A stretch of 47,334 bases of DNA from an uncultured Erwinia sp. (GTDB lineage: Bacteria; Pseudomonadota; Gammaproteobacteria; Enterobacterales; Enterobacteriaceae): assembly GCA_946221915.1 (NCBI GenBank), contig CAMIKG010000038.1:1-47334 (forward strand). The letters are read 5' to 3'. Under the pieces are notes generated by a model. It was not told the origin of the DNA. It did no database searches and was given only the letters and a program-made list of their open reading frames with translations. The translations under genes were made by a program, and so were the position numbers. Position 1 is the first letter of the stretch. Each line of letters begins with the position of its first letter. Below, in pieces: positions 33,836 to 42,785 of the stretch.

Positions 33836-34187
33836 CCGTATAGCAGGCATTAACATTCCTGATCAAAAACACACCGTTATCGCGTTAACCTCGATTTTCG
33901 GTATCGGCAAGACTCGTTCTAAAGCCATCTGTGCTGAAACGGGTATCGCTGAAGATGTTAAGATCAGAGAGCTGTCTGAAGAACAGATTGAACAGCTGCG
34001 TGAAGCAGTTGGTAAATTCGTCGTTGAAGGCGATCTGCGTCGTGAAATCACCCTGAGCATCAAGCGTCTGATGGACCTTGGCTGCTACCGTGGTTTACGT
34101 CATCGTCGTGGTCTCCCGGTTCGCGGTCAGCGCACCAAGACCAACGCACGTACCCGTAAGGGTCCGCGTAAACCGATCAAGAAATAA
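33831..34187 (+). CDS. rpsM: 30S ribosomal protein S13
   Basis: This 118-residue head protein bridges to the 50S subunit and contacts P-site tRNA with its basic tail (TNARTRKGPRKPIKK). It starts with GTG, as in E. coli, where the weak start is part of S4 repression. First in the alpha operon. Confidence 0.98.
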   Translation: MARIAGINIPDQKHTVIALTSIFGIGKTRSKAICAETGIAEDVKIRELSEEQIEQLREAVGKFVVEGDLRREITLSIKRLMDLGCYRGLRHRRGLPVRGQRTKTNARTRKGPRKPIKK

Positions 34188-34203
34188 TCGGGGTGATTGA
34201 ATA

Positions 34204-34593
34204 ATGGCAAAGGCACCAGTTCGTGCACGCAAGCGTGTAAGAAAACAAGTCTCTGACGGCGTGGCTCATGTCCATGCTTCTTTTAACAACACCATCGTTA
34301 CCATTACTGATCGTCAGGGTAACGCACTGGGTTGGGCAACTGCCGGTGGTTCCGGTTTCCGTGGTTCTCGTAAATCTACGCCGTTTGCTGCGCAGGTCGC
34401 TGCTGAACGTTGCGCAGAAGCCGTGAAAGATTACGGTATCAAGAATCTGGAAGTTATGGTTAAGGGTCCGGGTCCAGGCCGCGAATCAACTATTCGTGCC
34501 CTGAACGCCGCTGGTTTCCGCATCACTAACATTACTGATGTGACTCCTATCCCTCACAACGGTTGTCGTCCGCCGAAAAAACGTCGCGTATAA
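34204..34593 (+). CDS. rpsK: 30S ribosomal protein S11
   Basis: This 129-residue platform protein lies near the E-site and mRNA exit. The motif PIPHNGCRPPKKRRV at the C terminus is standard. It lies 16 bp after rpsM. Confidence 0.98.
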   Translation: MAKAPVRARKRVRKQVSDGVAHVHASFNNTIVTITDRQGNALGWATAGGSGFRGSRKSTPFAAQVAAERCAEAVKDYGIKNLEVMVKGPGPGRESTIRALNAAGFRITNITDVTPIPHNGCRPPKKRRV

Positions 34594-34624
34594 CGCTCGT
34601 TTTTAGGATTGTTGGAGAAAGAAA

Positions 34625-35245
34625 ATGGCAAGATATTTGGGTCCTAAGCTCAAGCTGAGCCGTCGCGAGGGCACTGACTTATTCCTTAAGTCTGGCGTTC
34701 GCGCGATTGATTCCAAGTGTAAGATTGAACAAGCTCCTGGCCAGCACGGCGCACGTAAACCGCGTCTGTCTGACTATGGCGTCCAGTTACGTGAAAAGCA
34801 AAAAGTTCGCCGTACCTACGGTGTTCTGGAGCGTCAGTTCCGTAACTATTACAAAGAAGCAGCACGTCTGAAAGGCAACACCGGTGCAAACCTGTTGGCT
34901 CTGCTGGAAGGTCGTCTGGATAACGTAGTTTATCGTATGGGCTTCGGTGCCACTCGTGCGGAAGCACGTCAGCTGGTGAGCCACAAGTCTGTAATGGTAA
35001 ATGGCCGCGTTGTTAACATCGCTTCTTATCAGGTATCTCCGAATGACGTTGTTAGCATCCGTGAGAAAGCCAAAAAGCAATCTCGCGTGAAAGCCGCTCT
35101 GGAGCTGGCTGAGCAGCGTGAAAAGCCAACCTGGCTGGAAGTTGATGCAACTAAGATGGAAGGTGTGTTCAAGCGTAATCCTGAACGTACTGATCTGTCT
35201 GCGGACATTAACGAACACCTGATCGTCGAGCTTTACTCCAAGTAA
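34625..35245 (+). CDS. rpsD: 30S ribosomal protein S4
   Basis: This 206-residue primary assembly protein is also the repressor of the alpha operon. The S4 RNA-binding domain around RLDNVVYRMGFGATRAEARQ (core DNVVYRMGF) is conserved. Confidence 0.98.
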   Translation: MARYLGPKLKLSRREGTDLFLKSGVRAIDSKCKIEQAPGQHGARKPRLSDYGVQLREKQKVRRTYGVLERQFRNYYKEAARLKGNTGANLLALLEGRLDNVVYRMGFGATRAEARQLVSHKSVMVNGRVVNIASYQVSPNDVVSIREKAKKQSRVKAALELAEQREKPTWLEVDATKMEGVFKRNPERTDLSADINEHLIVELYSK

Positions 35246-35270
35246 AGCTTAGTACCAAAGAGAGGACACA

Positions 35271-36260
35271 ATGCAGGGTTCTGTGACAGAGTTTCTAAAA
35301 CCGCGCCTGGTAGATATCGAGCAAGTCAGTTCGACGCACGCCAAGGTGACCCTTGAGCCTTTAGAGCGTGGCTTTGGCCATACTCTTGGTAACGCACTGC
35401 GCCGTATTCTGCTTTCATCCATGCCGGGTTGCGCGGTGACCGAGGTTGAAATTGATGGTGTACTGCACGAGTACAGCACCAAAGAAGGTGTTCAGGAAGA
35501 TATCCTGGAGATCCTTCTCAACCTGAAAGGACTTGCGGTAAGAGTTCAAGGCAAAGATGAAGTTATTCTTACCCTGAATAAATCTGGCATTGGCCCTGTG
35601 ACCGCAGCCGATATCACCCATGATGGTGATGTCGAAATCGTCAAACCACAGCATGTAATCTGCCACCTGACCGATGAGAACGCATCAATCAATATGCGCA
35701 TCAAAGTTCAGCGCGGTCGTGGTTATGTGCCGGCTTCTGCCCGAATTCATTCGGAAGAAGATGAGCGCCCGATTGGTCGTCTGCTCGTCGACGCTTGCTA
35801 CAGCCCTGTAGATCGTATTGCCTACAATGTTGAAGCAGCGCGTGTTGAACAGCGTACCGACCTGGACAAGCTGGTCATCGAAATGGAAACCAACGGTACG
35901 ATCGATCCTGAAGAGGCGATCCGTCGTGCGGCAACCATTCTGGCTGAACAACTGGAAGCTTTCGTTGACTTACGTGATGTACGTCAGCCGGAAGTGAAAG
36001 AAGAGAAACCAGAATTCGATCCGATCCTGCTGCGCCCTGTTGACGATCTGGAATTGACTGTCCGCTCTGCTAACTGCCTTAAGGCAGAAGCTATCCACTA
36101 CATCGGTGATCTGGTACAGCGTACCGAGGTTGAGCTGCTTAAAACGCCTAACCTTGGTAAAAAATCTCTTACCGAGATTAAAGACGTGTTGGCGTCTCGT
36201 GGACTGTCTCTGGGCATGCGCCTGGAAAACTGGCCACCAGCCAGCATTGCTGATGAATAA
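35271..36260 (+). CDS. rpoA: RNA polymerase alpha subunit
   Basis: This 329-residue subunit has the dimerising N-terminal domain (about 1-235), a flexible linker and the C-terminal domain (about 250-329) that binds UP elements and activators. Arg265 in [10 protein letters not shown], the key UP-element contact, is at the E. coli position. Being in the alpha operon ties polymerase supply to ribosome synthesis. Confidence 0.98.
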
Positions 36261-36300
36261 CCCGATCACAGGTTAAGGTTTTACTGAGAAGGATAAGGTC

Positions 36301-36687
36301 ATGCGCCATCGTAAGAGTGGTCGTCAACTGAACCGCAACAGCAGCCATCGCCAGGCTATGTTCCGCAACATGGCTGGCTCTCTGGTTCGTCATGAGATCA
36401 TCAAGACGACCCTGCCGAAAGCGAAAGAGCTGCGTCGTGTAGTTGAGCCGCTGATTACTCTTGCCAAGACCGATAGCGTAGCTAATCGTCGTCTGGCATT
36501 CGCCCGCACTCGTGATAACGAGATCGTGGCAAAACTGTTTAACGAGCTGGGCCCGCGTTTCGCGAGCCGTGCCGGTGGTTACACTCGTATTCTGAAGTGT
36601 GGCTTCCGCGCTGGTGACAACGCTCCGATGGCTTACATCGAGCTGGTTGATCGTCCAGAGCTGAAAGCAGAAGCAGCTGCAGAGTAA
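36301..36687 (+). CDS. rplQ: 50S ribosomal protein L17
   Basis: This 128-residue protein begins MRHRKSGRQLNRNSSHRQAM. It is last in the alpha operon, followed at 20 bp by a strong terminator. Confidence 0.98.
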   Translation: MRHRKSGRQLNRNSSHRQAMFRNMAGSLVRHEIIKTTLPKAKELRRVVEPLITLAKTDSVANRRLAFARTRDNEIVAKLFNELGPRFASRAGGYTRILKCGFRAGDNAPMAYIELVDRPELKAEAAAE

Positions 36688-36706
36688 TCTGCAGTTACGT
36701 AAAAAG

Positions 36707-36729
36707 ACCGGGCTATGCCCGGTTTTTTT
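36707..36729 (+). terminator. alpha operon terminator
   Basis: ACCGGGC (36707-36713), loop TAT and GCCCGGT (36717-36723) followed by T6, with an A-run on the left. Confidence 0.95.
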
Positions 36730-36801
36730 ATATCCATAATTCCTCGCCCGTTCCCACCAGATGTTATGCTAGCCAGAGTCCACTCCTGAGCGGAGAAGAT
36801 A

Positions 36802-37173
36802 ATGTGGTTAATTGATCAACTCGCTGAACAACATATTGCTGAGGCCCTGCGGCGTGGTGAGCTGGATAACCTTGCCGGTGCAGGCAAGCCGCTGGTACTC
36901 GATGATGACAGCCATGTGCCAGAAGAGTTACGTGCGTCATATCGTCTGCTGAAGAATGCCGGTTATCTGCCGCCGGAATTGGCAATGCGTAACGAGGCGG
37001 TCGAGCTGGATGCGCTGCTGCGTACGCTGGATCCGGAAGATCAGACATTCCAGCCGAACCTGAAACGGCTGACGTTGCTTGAGATGAAACTTAAGCAGTC
37101 TGGACTCTCGACTTCATTTCTCGGTAGCGAATATCACCATCTTTTGCAGAAACATCTGGCAGGAGAGTCATAA
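36802..37173 (+). CDS. yhdN: DUF1992 protein, YhdN-like
   Basis: This 123-residue cytoplasmic protein has the DUF1992 pattern also found in DnaJ homolog C28: IAEALRRGELDNLAGAGKPL near the N terminus, then YRLLKNAGYLPPE. No J domain is present. Function is unknown. CGGAGAAG precedes the ATG, and the stop overlaps the zntR start by one base, the same pair as in E. coli. Confidence 0.9.
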   Translation: MWLIDQLAEQHIAEALRRGELDNLAGAGKPLVLDDDSHVPEELRASYRLLKNAGYLPPELAMRNEAVELDALLRTLDPEDQTFQPNLKRLTLLEMKLKQSGLSTSFLGSEYHHLLQKHLAGES

Positions 37174-37613
37174 TGTATCGTATTGGCCAACTGGCGAAAC
37201 TGGCGGATGTAACACCGGACACCATTCGCTACTACGAGAAACAACAAATGATGGATCACGAAATCCGCACCGAAGGCGGCTTTCGTCTCTATAGTGATAG
37301 CGATCTGCAGCGTCTGAAGTTTATTCGTTATGGCCGGCAGTTAGGTTTCACGCTGGAAGCGATTCGTGAACTGCTGTCGATCCGTGTCGATCCTGCGCAT
37401 CACACCTGTCAGGAATCAAAAACCATTGTGCAGAAGCGGCTGAATGAAGTGGAAGGGATGATTGCGGAACTGCAAAATATGCAGCGTTCGCTGCAGCGGC
37501 TCAATGATGCCTGTTGCGGTTCCGACCACAGCAGTCTGTATTGCTCGATTCTTGAAGCTCTGGAGCAGGGCGCAACCGGGCTGGAAGTGCATGGTGATTG
37601 CAAATCATGCTAA
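37173..37613 (+). CDS. zntR: zinc-responsive MerR family regulator ZntR
   Basis: This 146-residue activator distorts the zntA promoter when zinc is in excess. The winged HTH begins MYRIGQLAKLADVTPDTIRYY cut here at IGQLAKLADVTPDTIRYY. The zinc ligands Cys79, Cys114, Cys115 and Cys124 are all at E. coli positions, with His119 nearby. The C terminus is about five residues longer than in E. coli and ends HGDCKSC, with two extra Cys. The zntA target is not in this window. It is translated with yhdN. Confidence 0.95.
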   Translation: MYRIGQLAKLADVTPDTIRYYEKQQMMDHEIRTEGGFRLYSDSDLQRLKFIRYGRQLGFTLEAIRELLSIRVDPAHHTCQESKTIVQKRLNEVEGMIAELQNMQRSLQRLNDACCGSDHSSLYCSILEALEQGATGLEVHGDCKSC

Positions 37614-37689
37614 AGCGGCCTATATTCTGCGCGCAGCCAACATCAACGGGCAGCAACATCACTTAACTGAACACATTTAAGGAACCACT

Positions 37690-38007
37690 ATGACGGTTTA
37701 TCAACACAAAAAAGGCAAAATCCGCGATAACGCTGTCGAGGCGCTACTGCACGATCCTCTGTTCAGAACACGGGTTGAAGTGAATCAGAAAGGTAAAGGC
37801 AGTTACCGGCGTAAAGGAAAACATGGCGGCAAAGGAAACTGGGAGGCCAGTGGCAAACAGCAGATGTTTACCACTGGCCTTCTGCTTTCAGGCAAAAAAA
37901 AAACCGTCTCGCGACGGTTTTTCTTTTTCAGCCCGCTGGCAGCATTATTTATTATTTTGCTGTTTCAGCAGATCGCGAATCTCTGTCAGCAGCACTGTTT
38001 CTGCTGA
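37690..38007 (+). CDS. arfA: alternative ribosome-rescue factor ArfA (frame runs through a terminator)
   Basis: ArfA recruits RF2 to ribosomes stalled on nonstop mRNA when trans-translation fails. The conserved part is residues 1-68: HKKGKIRDNAVEALLHDPLF, then the basic KGKGSYRRKGKHGGKGNWEA that enters the mRNA channel, then FTTGLLLSG. The formal frame is 105 codons, but an intrinsic terminator lies at codons 70-78 and the stop lies beyond it inside the antisense of mscL. Most transcripts would therefore lack a stop codon and be tagged by tmRNA, the known ArfA control. The last 35 or so residues are probably rarely made. Confidence 0.92.
   Translation: MTVYQHKKGKIRDNAVEALLHDPLFRTRVEVNQKGKGSYRRKGKHGGKGNWEASGKQQMFTTGLLLSGKKKTVSRRFFFFSPLAALFIILLFQQIANLCQQHCFC
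37899..37928 (+). terminator. intrinsic terminator inside arfA, shared with mscL
   Basis: AAAAACCGTC (37899-37908), loop TCGC and GACGGTTTTT (37913-37922), then CTTTTT. The long A-run before it makes it usable from both sides; mscL ends 17 bp beyond on the other strand. Confidence 0.92.
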
Positions 38008-38346
38008 AGGCTTGGCTGGCACCGCGGCTTTTTTCTGATGCAATTTGTTGATCAGCTTGATAGCGAGGAAAATCGCGAACGCGACAATCACAAAATCAAA
38101 GACGTTCTGCAGGAAAATACCATATTCCATCACTACCGCTGGCGTTTCACCAGCGGCGGGCTTAAGCACCCAGCTGAACTGCTTGAAATCAATACCGCCA
38201 ATCAATAACCCCAGCGGCGGCATAATGATGTTTGCCACCAGAGAAGAGACGATTTTGCCAAATGCGGCACCAATAATGACACCGACTGCCAGGTCGATGA
38301 CGTTGCCACGCATCGCAAAATCGCGAAACTCTTTGAATAAACTCAT
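37945..38346 (-). CDS. mscL: large-conductance mechanosensitive channel MscL
   Basis: This 133-residue inner-membrane protein forms a pentameric pore that opens under high membrane tension. The N-terminal helix MSLFKEFRDFAMRGN leads into TM1 (VIDLAVGVIIGAAFGKIVSS), then the periplasmic loop, TM2 (FVIVAFAIFLAIKLI) and the charged C-terminal helix. It is convergent with arfA, whose formal frame overlaps its last 63 bp, and lies downstream of trkA. Confidence 0.96.
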   Translation of the reverse strand: MSLFKEFRDFAMRGNVIDLAVGVIIGAAFGKIVSSLVANIIMPPLGLLIGGIDFKQFSWVLKPAAGETPAVVMEYGIFLQNVFDFVIVAFAIFLAIKLINKLHQKKAAVPAKPSAETVLLTEIRDLLKQQNNK

Positions 38347-38418
38347 GCTTATCTCCTTTCCTTTGCCAATGGCTAAAGTCTAACAAACGATTGACCTTTT
38401 GCCATTGGCTGTGAGCAA

Positions 38419-39795
38419 TTAAAGGAAGAACGGGCTTGGCTGGAACAACCGTTCCACATCAGGCACGAATTTTTTGTCGGTTAAGAACATAATCACATGA
38501 TCGCCCTGCTCAATACGCAGGTTGTCATTGGCGATCATCACATCATCACCGCGCACGACGGCGCCGATAATGGTGCCTGGCGGTAATTTAATATCATCAA
38601 TTGAACGACCGACCACACGCGAAGTGGTTTCATCACCGTGGGCGATGGCTTCAATCGCTTCCGCCACGCCGCGTCGCAGTGACGAAACGCTGACGATATC
38701 CGCTTTGCGGACATGTCCCAGCAGTGCAGAAATGGTTGCCTGTTGTGGGGAAATGGCGATATCGATCACGCCACCCTGTACCAGATCGACATAAGCACGG
38801 CGCTGGATCAACACCATAACTTTCTTCGCGCCCATCTTTTTCGCCAGCATGGCGGACATGATATTAGCTTCGTCATCATTGGTAACGGCAATGAACAGAT
38901 CCACCTGATCTACATGCTCTTCGGCAAGCAGTTCCTGATCCGATGCATCACCGTAAAACACCGTGGTGTGTTGCAGTTTTTCCGCCAGTTCAGTAGCACG
39001 TTGCTGATTACGTTCGATCAGTTTGACGCTGTAATCTTTTTCCAGTCGTTGTGCGAGGCCAAAACCGATATTACCGCCACCGACCAGCATGATGCGTTTA
39101 TAGGGACGTTCCAGGCGCTGTAGCTCACTCATTACCGCACGAATATTCTGGCTGGCGGCAATAAAGAACACTTCATCGCCCGCTTCCACAATCGTTGAAC
39201 CCTGTGGCCGGATCGGCCGGTCCTGGCGGAAAATCGCCGCGACGCGAGTATCAATGTGCGGCATATGCTCACGCATCACCGACAGCGCGTTGCCAACCAG
39301 AGGTCCGCCATAATAGGCTTTTACCACCGCCAGGCTGACTTTACCTTCAGCAAAATTGACCACCTGCAGCGTGCCAGGATACTGAATCAGGCGGTAAAGG
39401 TTGTCGATTACCAGCTGTTCCGGCGCGATGAGGTGGTCGATTGGCACCGCTTCCGGTACAAACAATTTCTCTGCATCGCGCACGTAGTCAACGGCACGGA
39501 TGCGCGCAATGCGGTTTGGCGTGTTGAACAGCGAATAGGCCACCTGACAGGCGATCATATTGGTTTCATCAGAACTGGTTACCGCGACCAGCATATCGGC
39601 GTCTTCCGCACCGGCTTCACGTAGCACGCGCGGATGTGAGCCGTGCCCCTGCACCACGCGCAGGTCAAACTTGTCCTGTAGCTGGCGCAGCCGCGTCCCG
39701 TCGGTATCCACCACGGTGATGTCGTTGTTTTCACCCACCAGGTTTTCCGCCAGGGTGCCACCGACTTGCCCGGCGCCCAGAATGATTATTTTCAT
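38419..39795 (-). CDS. trkA: Trk potassium uptake regulatory protein TrkA
   Basis: This 458-residue peripheral membrane protein gates TrkG/TrkH potassium channels. It is a tandem of two RCK modules, each with a Rossmann NAD-binding motif: ILGAGQVGGTLAENL at residue 5 onward and MLVGGGNIGFGLAQRL at about 235. Length equals E. coli TrkA. It follows rsmB with 39 bp between, as in the def-fmt-rsmB-trkA-mscL order. Confidence 0.96.
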   Translation of the reverse strand: MKIIILGAGQVGGTLAENLVGENNDITVVDTDGTRLRQLQDKFDLRVVQGHGSHPRVLREAGAEDADMLVAVTSSDETNMIACQVAYSLFNTPNRIARIRAVDYVRDAEKLFVPEAVPIDHLIAPEQLVIDNLYRLIQYPGTLQVVNFAEGKVSLAVVKAYYGGPLVGNALSVMREHMPHIDTRVAAIFRQDRPIRPQGSTIVEAGDEVFFIAASQNIRAVMSELQRLERPYKRIMLVGGGNIGFGLAQRLEKDYSVKLIERNQQRATELAEKLQHTTVFYGDASDQELLAEEHVDQVDLFIAVTNDDEANIMSAMLAKKMGAKKVMVLIQRRAYVDLVQGGVIDIAISPQQATISALLGHVRKADIVSVSSLRRGVAEAIEAIAHGDETTSRVVGRSIDDIKLPPGTIIGAVVRGDDVMIANDNLRIEQGDHVIMFLTDKKFVPDVERLFQPSPFFL

Positions 39796-39834
39796 CGTCG
39801 TTTCAGCTTATTCGGTGATTGTGTACGCGGAGAA

Positions 39835-41124
39835 TCAATCTTTTATCAGCTTAGCGTAAAAGAAGCCATCCCCGCCTTGCGGATGAGGGAACACCTGCAG
39901 GCCAGGCTGACCATCGTCGTTAATCGGCTGTAGTCGCGCGTCCGGGTGGCGGCTGAGAAAAGCACTCACCTGCTGATGATTCTCTTCCGGCAGAATGGAG
40001 CAGGTGGCATACAGTAAGGTGCCACCCGATTTAAGCTGTGGCCACACGGCGTCGAGGATCTCCTGTTGCACCTGAGCCAGTTCAGCAATATCGCGGTCGC
40101 GTCGCAGCCATTTGATATCCGGATGCCTGCGGATCACGCCAGTTGCCGAACATGGTGCATCAAGCAGGATACGATCAAACTGAATGCCATCGCTCCATTT
40201 CTGCGGATAGCGGCCATCACCTGCTTTTACCGTTGCACTCATCCCGAGGCGCGCCAGGTTTTCACGTACACGCGTCAGGCGTTGATCATCGATATCCACT
40301 GCCATTACCTGCGCCTGCGGCGCCGCTTCCAGAATGTGGGTGGTTTTCCCGCCCGGCGCGGCGCACAGATCGAGAATGTTCTCCCCATTTTGCGGATCAA
40401 GCAGGGCGACACAGCCCTGGGCAGAGGCATCCTGCACCGTCACCCAACCCTGGTCGAATCCCGGTAACTGGCTGACTGAACACGGTGTTTCGAGTCGCAG
40501 CGCATCGCTATGCTGTGGATGCGCCTCCGCCTGCTTGCCGCTTTCCTGCAACAATGCCAGCCAGGCTTCGCGACTTTGGTGCTGACGGTTGACGCGCAGC
40601 CACATCGGCGGGCGCTGATTATTGGCCTCGACAATCTGTTGCCACTGTTCCGGCCAGGCGCGTTGCAGGCGTTCCAGCAGCCATTTCGGATGCAGATGCT
40701 GTTGTGGGCCATTACTCATTTCCAGCGTCAGCGCTTCCTGCTGGCGCTGGAACTGGCGCAGCACGCCATTAATCAATCCCTTCAGCGCAGGGCGCTTCAG
40801 CATGACCGCGCCTTCCACGGTTTCCGCCAGGGCGGCATGCGCCGGAATACGGGTATACAGCAACTGATATAGACCGACCATAATCAGAAAATGAATCACG
40901 CGTTGTTTGCCGGTCATCGGCCGCGCCATCAGTTTGCTGATAATCCACTCCAGCTGCGGCAGGGTGCGCAGCACACCGAAACAGAGCTCCTGCAACAGGG
41001 CGCTATCTTTTTCGGACAGAGGCTTTTGCAGGGCGGGTAGCACATTGCTCAGGGACTGGCCCTGCTCGACAACGCGTTCAATAGCTTGTGCCGCCAGGCC
41101 GCGGAGGTTGTTCTGTTTTTTCAT
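39835..41124 (-). CDS. rsmB: 16S rRNA m5C967 methyltransferase RsmB
   Basis: This 429-residue enzyme methylates C967 of 16S rRNA. A NusB-like domain (about 1-140) precedes the SAM-dependent domain with DLCAAPGGKTTHILE (motif I). The two cysteines of the m5C mechanism are in DAPCSATGVIRRHPDI and YATCSILPEEN. I start at the ATG at 41124 to match E. coli length; an adjacent ATG at 41127 is equally possible, and the longer frame upstream would read through the fmt terminator. Confidence 0.94.
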   Translation of the reverse strand: MKKQNNLRGLAAQAIERVVEQGQSLSNVLPALQKPLSEKDSALLQELCFGVLRTLPQLEWIISKLMARPMTGKQRVIHFLIMVGLYQLLYTRIPAHAALAETVEGAVMLKRPALKGLINGVLRQFQRQQEALTLEMSNGPQQHLHPKWLLERLQRAWPEQWQQIVEANNQRPPMWLRVNRQHQSREAWLALLQESGKQAEAHPQHSDALRLETPCSVSQLPGFDQGWVTVQDASAQGCVALLDPQNGENILDLCAAPGGKTTHILEAAPQAQVMAVDIDDQRLTRVRENLARLGMSATVKAGDGRYPQKWSDGIQFDRILLDAPCSATGVIRRHPDIKWLRRDRDIAELAQVQQEILDAVWPQLKSGGTLLYATCSILPEENHQQVSAFLSRHPDARLQPINDDGQPGLQVFPHPQGGDGFFYAKLIKD

Positions 41125-41140
41125 CATCTGGATCGTCAAT

Positions 41141-41168
41141 AAACAAAAGCCCGGCGTGCAGCCGGGCT
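41141..41168 (-). terminator. terminator-like hairpin between fmt and rsmB
   Basis: Read on the minus strand: AGCCCGGC, loop TGCAC, GCCGGGCT, then TTTGTTT. It lies 7 bp after the fmt stop and 17 bp before the rsmB start, inside what is an operon in E. coli, so it may lower rsmB-trkA-mscL expression relative to def-fmt. Confidence 0.8.
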
Positions 41169-41174
41169 GAAGGA

Positions 41175-42122
41175 TCAGGCAAGGATACTGCCCGGTATGA
41201 ACCATTCACGGCGGGAGTTAAGGATATCCTGCGCTTTCATTGCTTTTTTGCCGGCTGGCTGCAGTTCGGTGATATTCAGTACACCGTCAGCGGTGGCAAC
41301 CTGGATGCCATGTTTATCCGCCTGCACAATCTCTCCCGGCTGACGGCTGGCCTGATGCGGCAGTACCTGCGCCTGCCACACCTTTACTGGCTGCTCATCA
41401 ATCACCAGGTAACTGACGGGCCATGGATTAAAGGCGCGGATACAGCGCTCCAGCTGTGCTGCGGAAAGCGACCAGTCGAGGCGCGCCTCTTCTTTGCTCA
41501 GTTTCCCGGCATAGCTGGCGGTAGCCTCATCCTGTATTTCTGGTTGTGCCGTGCCATCGGCCAGCTGTTCGATGGTCGCCAGCATGCCAGTGGGGCCCAG
41601 CTGCGCCAGTTTGTGATACAGCGTGGCACTGGTGTCGCTAGCCTCAATCGGGCAGGAGAGCTTATACAGCATATCGCCGGTATCCAGCCCCACATCCATT
41701 TGCATAATGGTAACACCGGTTTCTTCGTCACCTGCCCAAAGTGAACGCTGGATAGGTGCAGCACCGCGCCAGCGCGGCAGCAGGGAACCGTGCACATTGA
41801 TGCAGCCGAGACGCGGCATTTCCAGCACCGCTTGTGGCAGGATCAAACCGTACGCCACCACTACCATCAGGTCGGCCTGCAATTCAGCGACCAGCCGCTG
41901 ATTCTCTTCCGGACGCAGGGATTTTGGCTGCAATACCGGAATGCCATGTTCCAGCGCCAGTGTTTTGACCGGGCTCGACGTCAGTTTATTACCGCGACCC
42001 GCCGGGCGGTCTGGCTGAGTAAATACCGCGACGACCTGGTGGCGCGAAGATAACAGCGCAGCAAGGTGCTGCGCGGCAAAATCGGGCGTACCAGCGAATA
42101 TAATCTTTAACGAATCGGACAC
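41175..42122 (-). CDS. fmt: methionyl-tRNA formyltransferase
   Basis: This 315-residue enzyme formylates initiator Met-tRNA using 10-formyltetrahydrofolate. The catalytic core shows CINVHGSLLPRWRGAAPIQ with the active-site His, and the later MQMDVGLDTGDML with the essential Asp. The C-terminal OB-like domain binds tRNA. It follows def at 24 bp; formylation and deformylation are encoded together. Confidence 0.96.
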   Translation of the reverse strand: MSDSLKIIFAGTPDFAAQHLAALLSSRHQVVAVFTQPDRPAGRGNKLTSSPVKTLALEHGIPVLQPKSLRPEENQRLVAELQADLMVVVAYGLILPQAVLEMPRLGCINVHGSLLPRWRGAAPIQRSLWAGDEETGVTIMQMDVGLDTGDMLYKLSCPIEASDTSATLYHKLAQLGPTGMLATIEQLADGTAQPEIQDEATASYAGKLSKEEARLDWSLSAAQLERCIRAFNPWPVSYLVIDEQPVKVWQAQVLPHQASRQPGEIVQADKHGIQVATADGVLNITELQPAGKKAMKAQDILNSRREWFIPGSILA

Positions 42123-42146
42123 AATCTTCCCTTCAGCAGCAGGCGA

Positions 42147-42656
42147 TCAGGCACGCGCGTTCTGGCGCGCCAGTTTTTCCAGTTTCTGACGGATACGCTG
42201 GCGTTTCAGCGGCGACAGGTAATCGATAAACAGTTTGCCCACCAGGTGGTCCATTTCATGCTGGATACAGATTGCCAGCAGGCCATCGGCTTCCAGCTCA
42301 TAGCTGTTACCGTCACGGTCCAGCGCGCGGATTTTGACTTTCTCGGACCGCGCCACCAGAGCACGCTGTTCAGGAATCGACAGGCAGCCTTCTTCAATGC
42401 CGGTTTCGCCGCTCTCTTCCAGCAGCTCCGGATTGATTAATACCAGACGCTGGTCGCGCTCTTCAGACACATCAATCACGATGATGCGCTGGTGGATATC
42501 AACCTGCGTTGCCGCCAGTCCGATGCCCTCTTCGGCGTACATAGTTTCGAACATATCATCCACGATGCGCTGAATTTCTGCATTCACTTCTTGTACGGGT
42601 TTGGCGACGATGCGCAGACGATCGTCTGGATAATGTAATACCTGCAACACTGACAT
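42147..42656 (-). CDS. def: peptide deformylase
   Basis: This 169-residue metalloenzyme removes the N-formyl group from nascent proteins. The metal ligands Cys91 (EGCLSIP), His133 and His137 (QHEMDH) with Glu134 as catalyst are at E. coli positions; the GIGLAATQ motif is at 44-51. It leads the minus-strand operon; a TACAAT-like -10 (plus-strand ATTGTA, about 42703-42708) is a weak promoter candidate. Confidence 0.97.
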   Translation of the reverse strand: MSVLQVLHYPDDRLRIVAKPVQEVNAEIQRIVDDMFETMYAEEGIGLAATQVDIHQRIIVIDVSEERDQRLVLINPELLEESGETGIEEGCLSIPEQRALVARSEKVKIRALDRDGNSYELEADGLLAICIQHEMDHLVGKLFIDYLSPLKRQRIRQKLEKLARQNARA

Positions 42657-42785
42657 ATATTTCCGGATCTGTATTCAAGGGATGAAAGAATTAATCCTCT
42701 TATTGTAGACATTTCAGGCGCTGATTGACAGCATTCCTGCTGAGGAGCAGCGCACGGTTGCGCTGGCGTTTACAGGGAAGGTAAC

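Noticed and set aside
42725..42730. TTGACA before dprA as a -35 box
   Set aside because: No -10-like hexamer occurs at 15-19 bp downstream.
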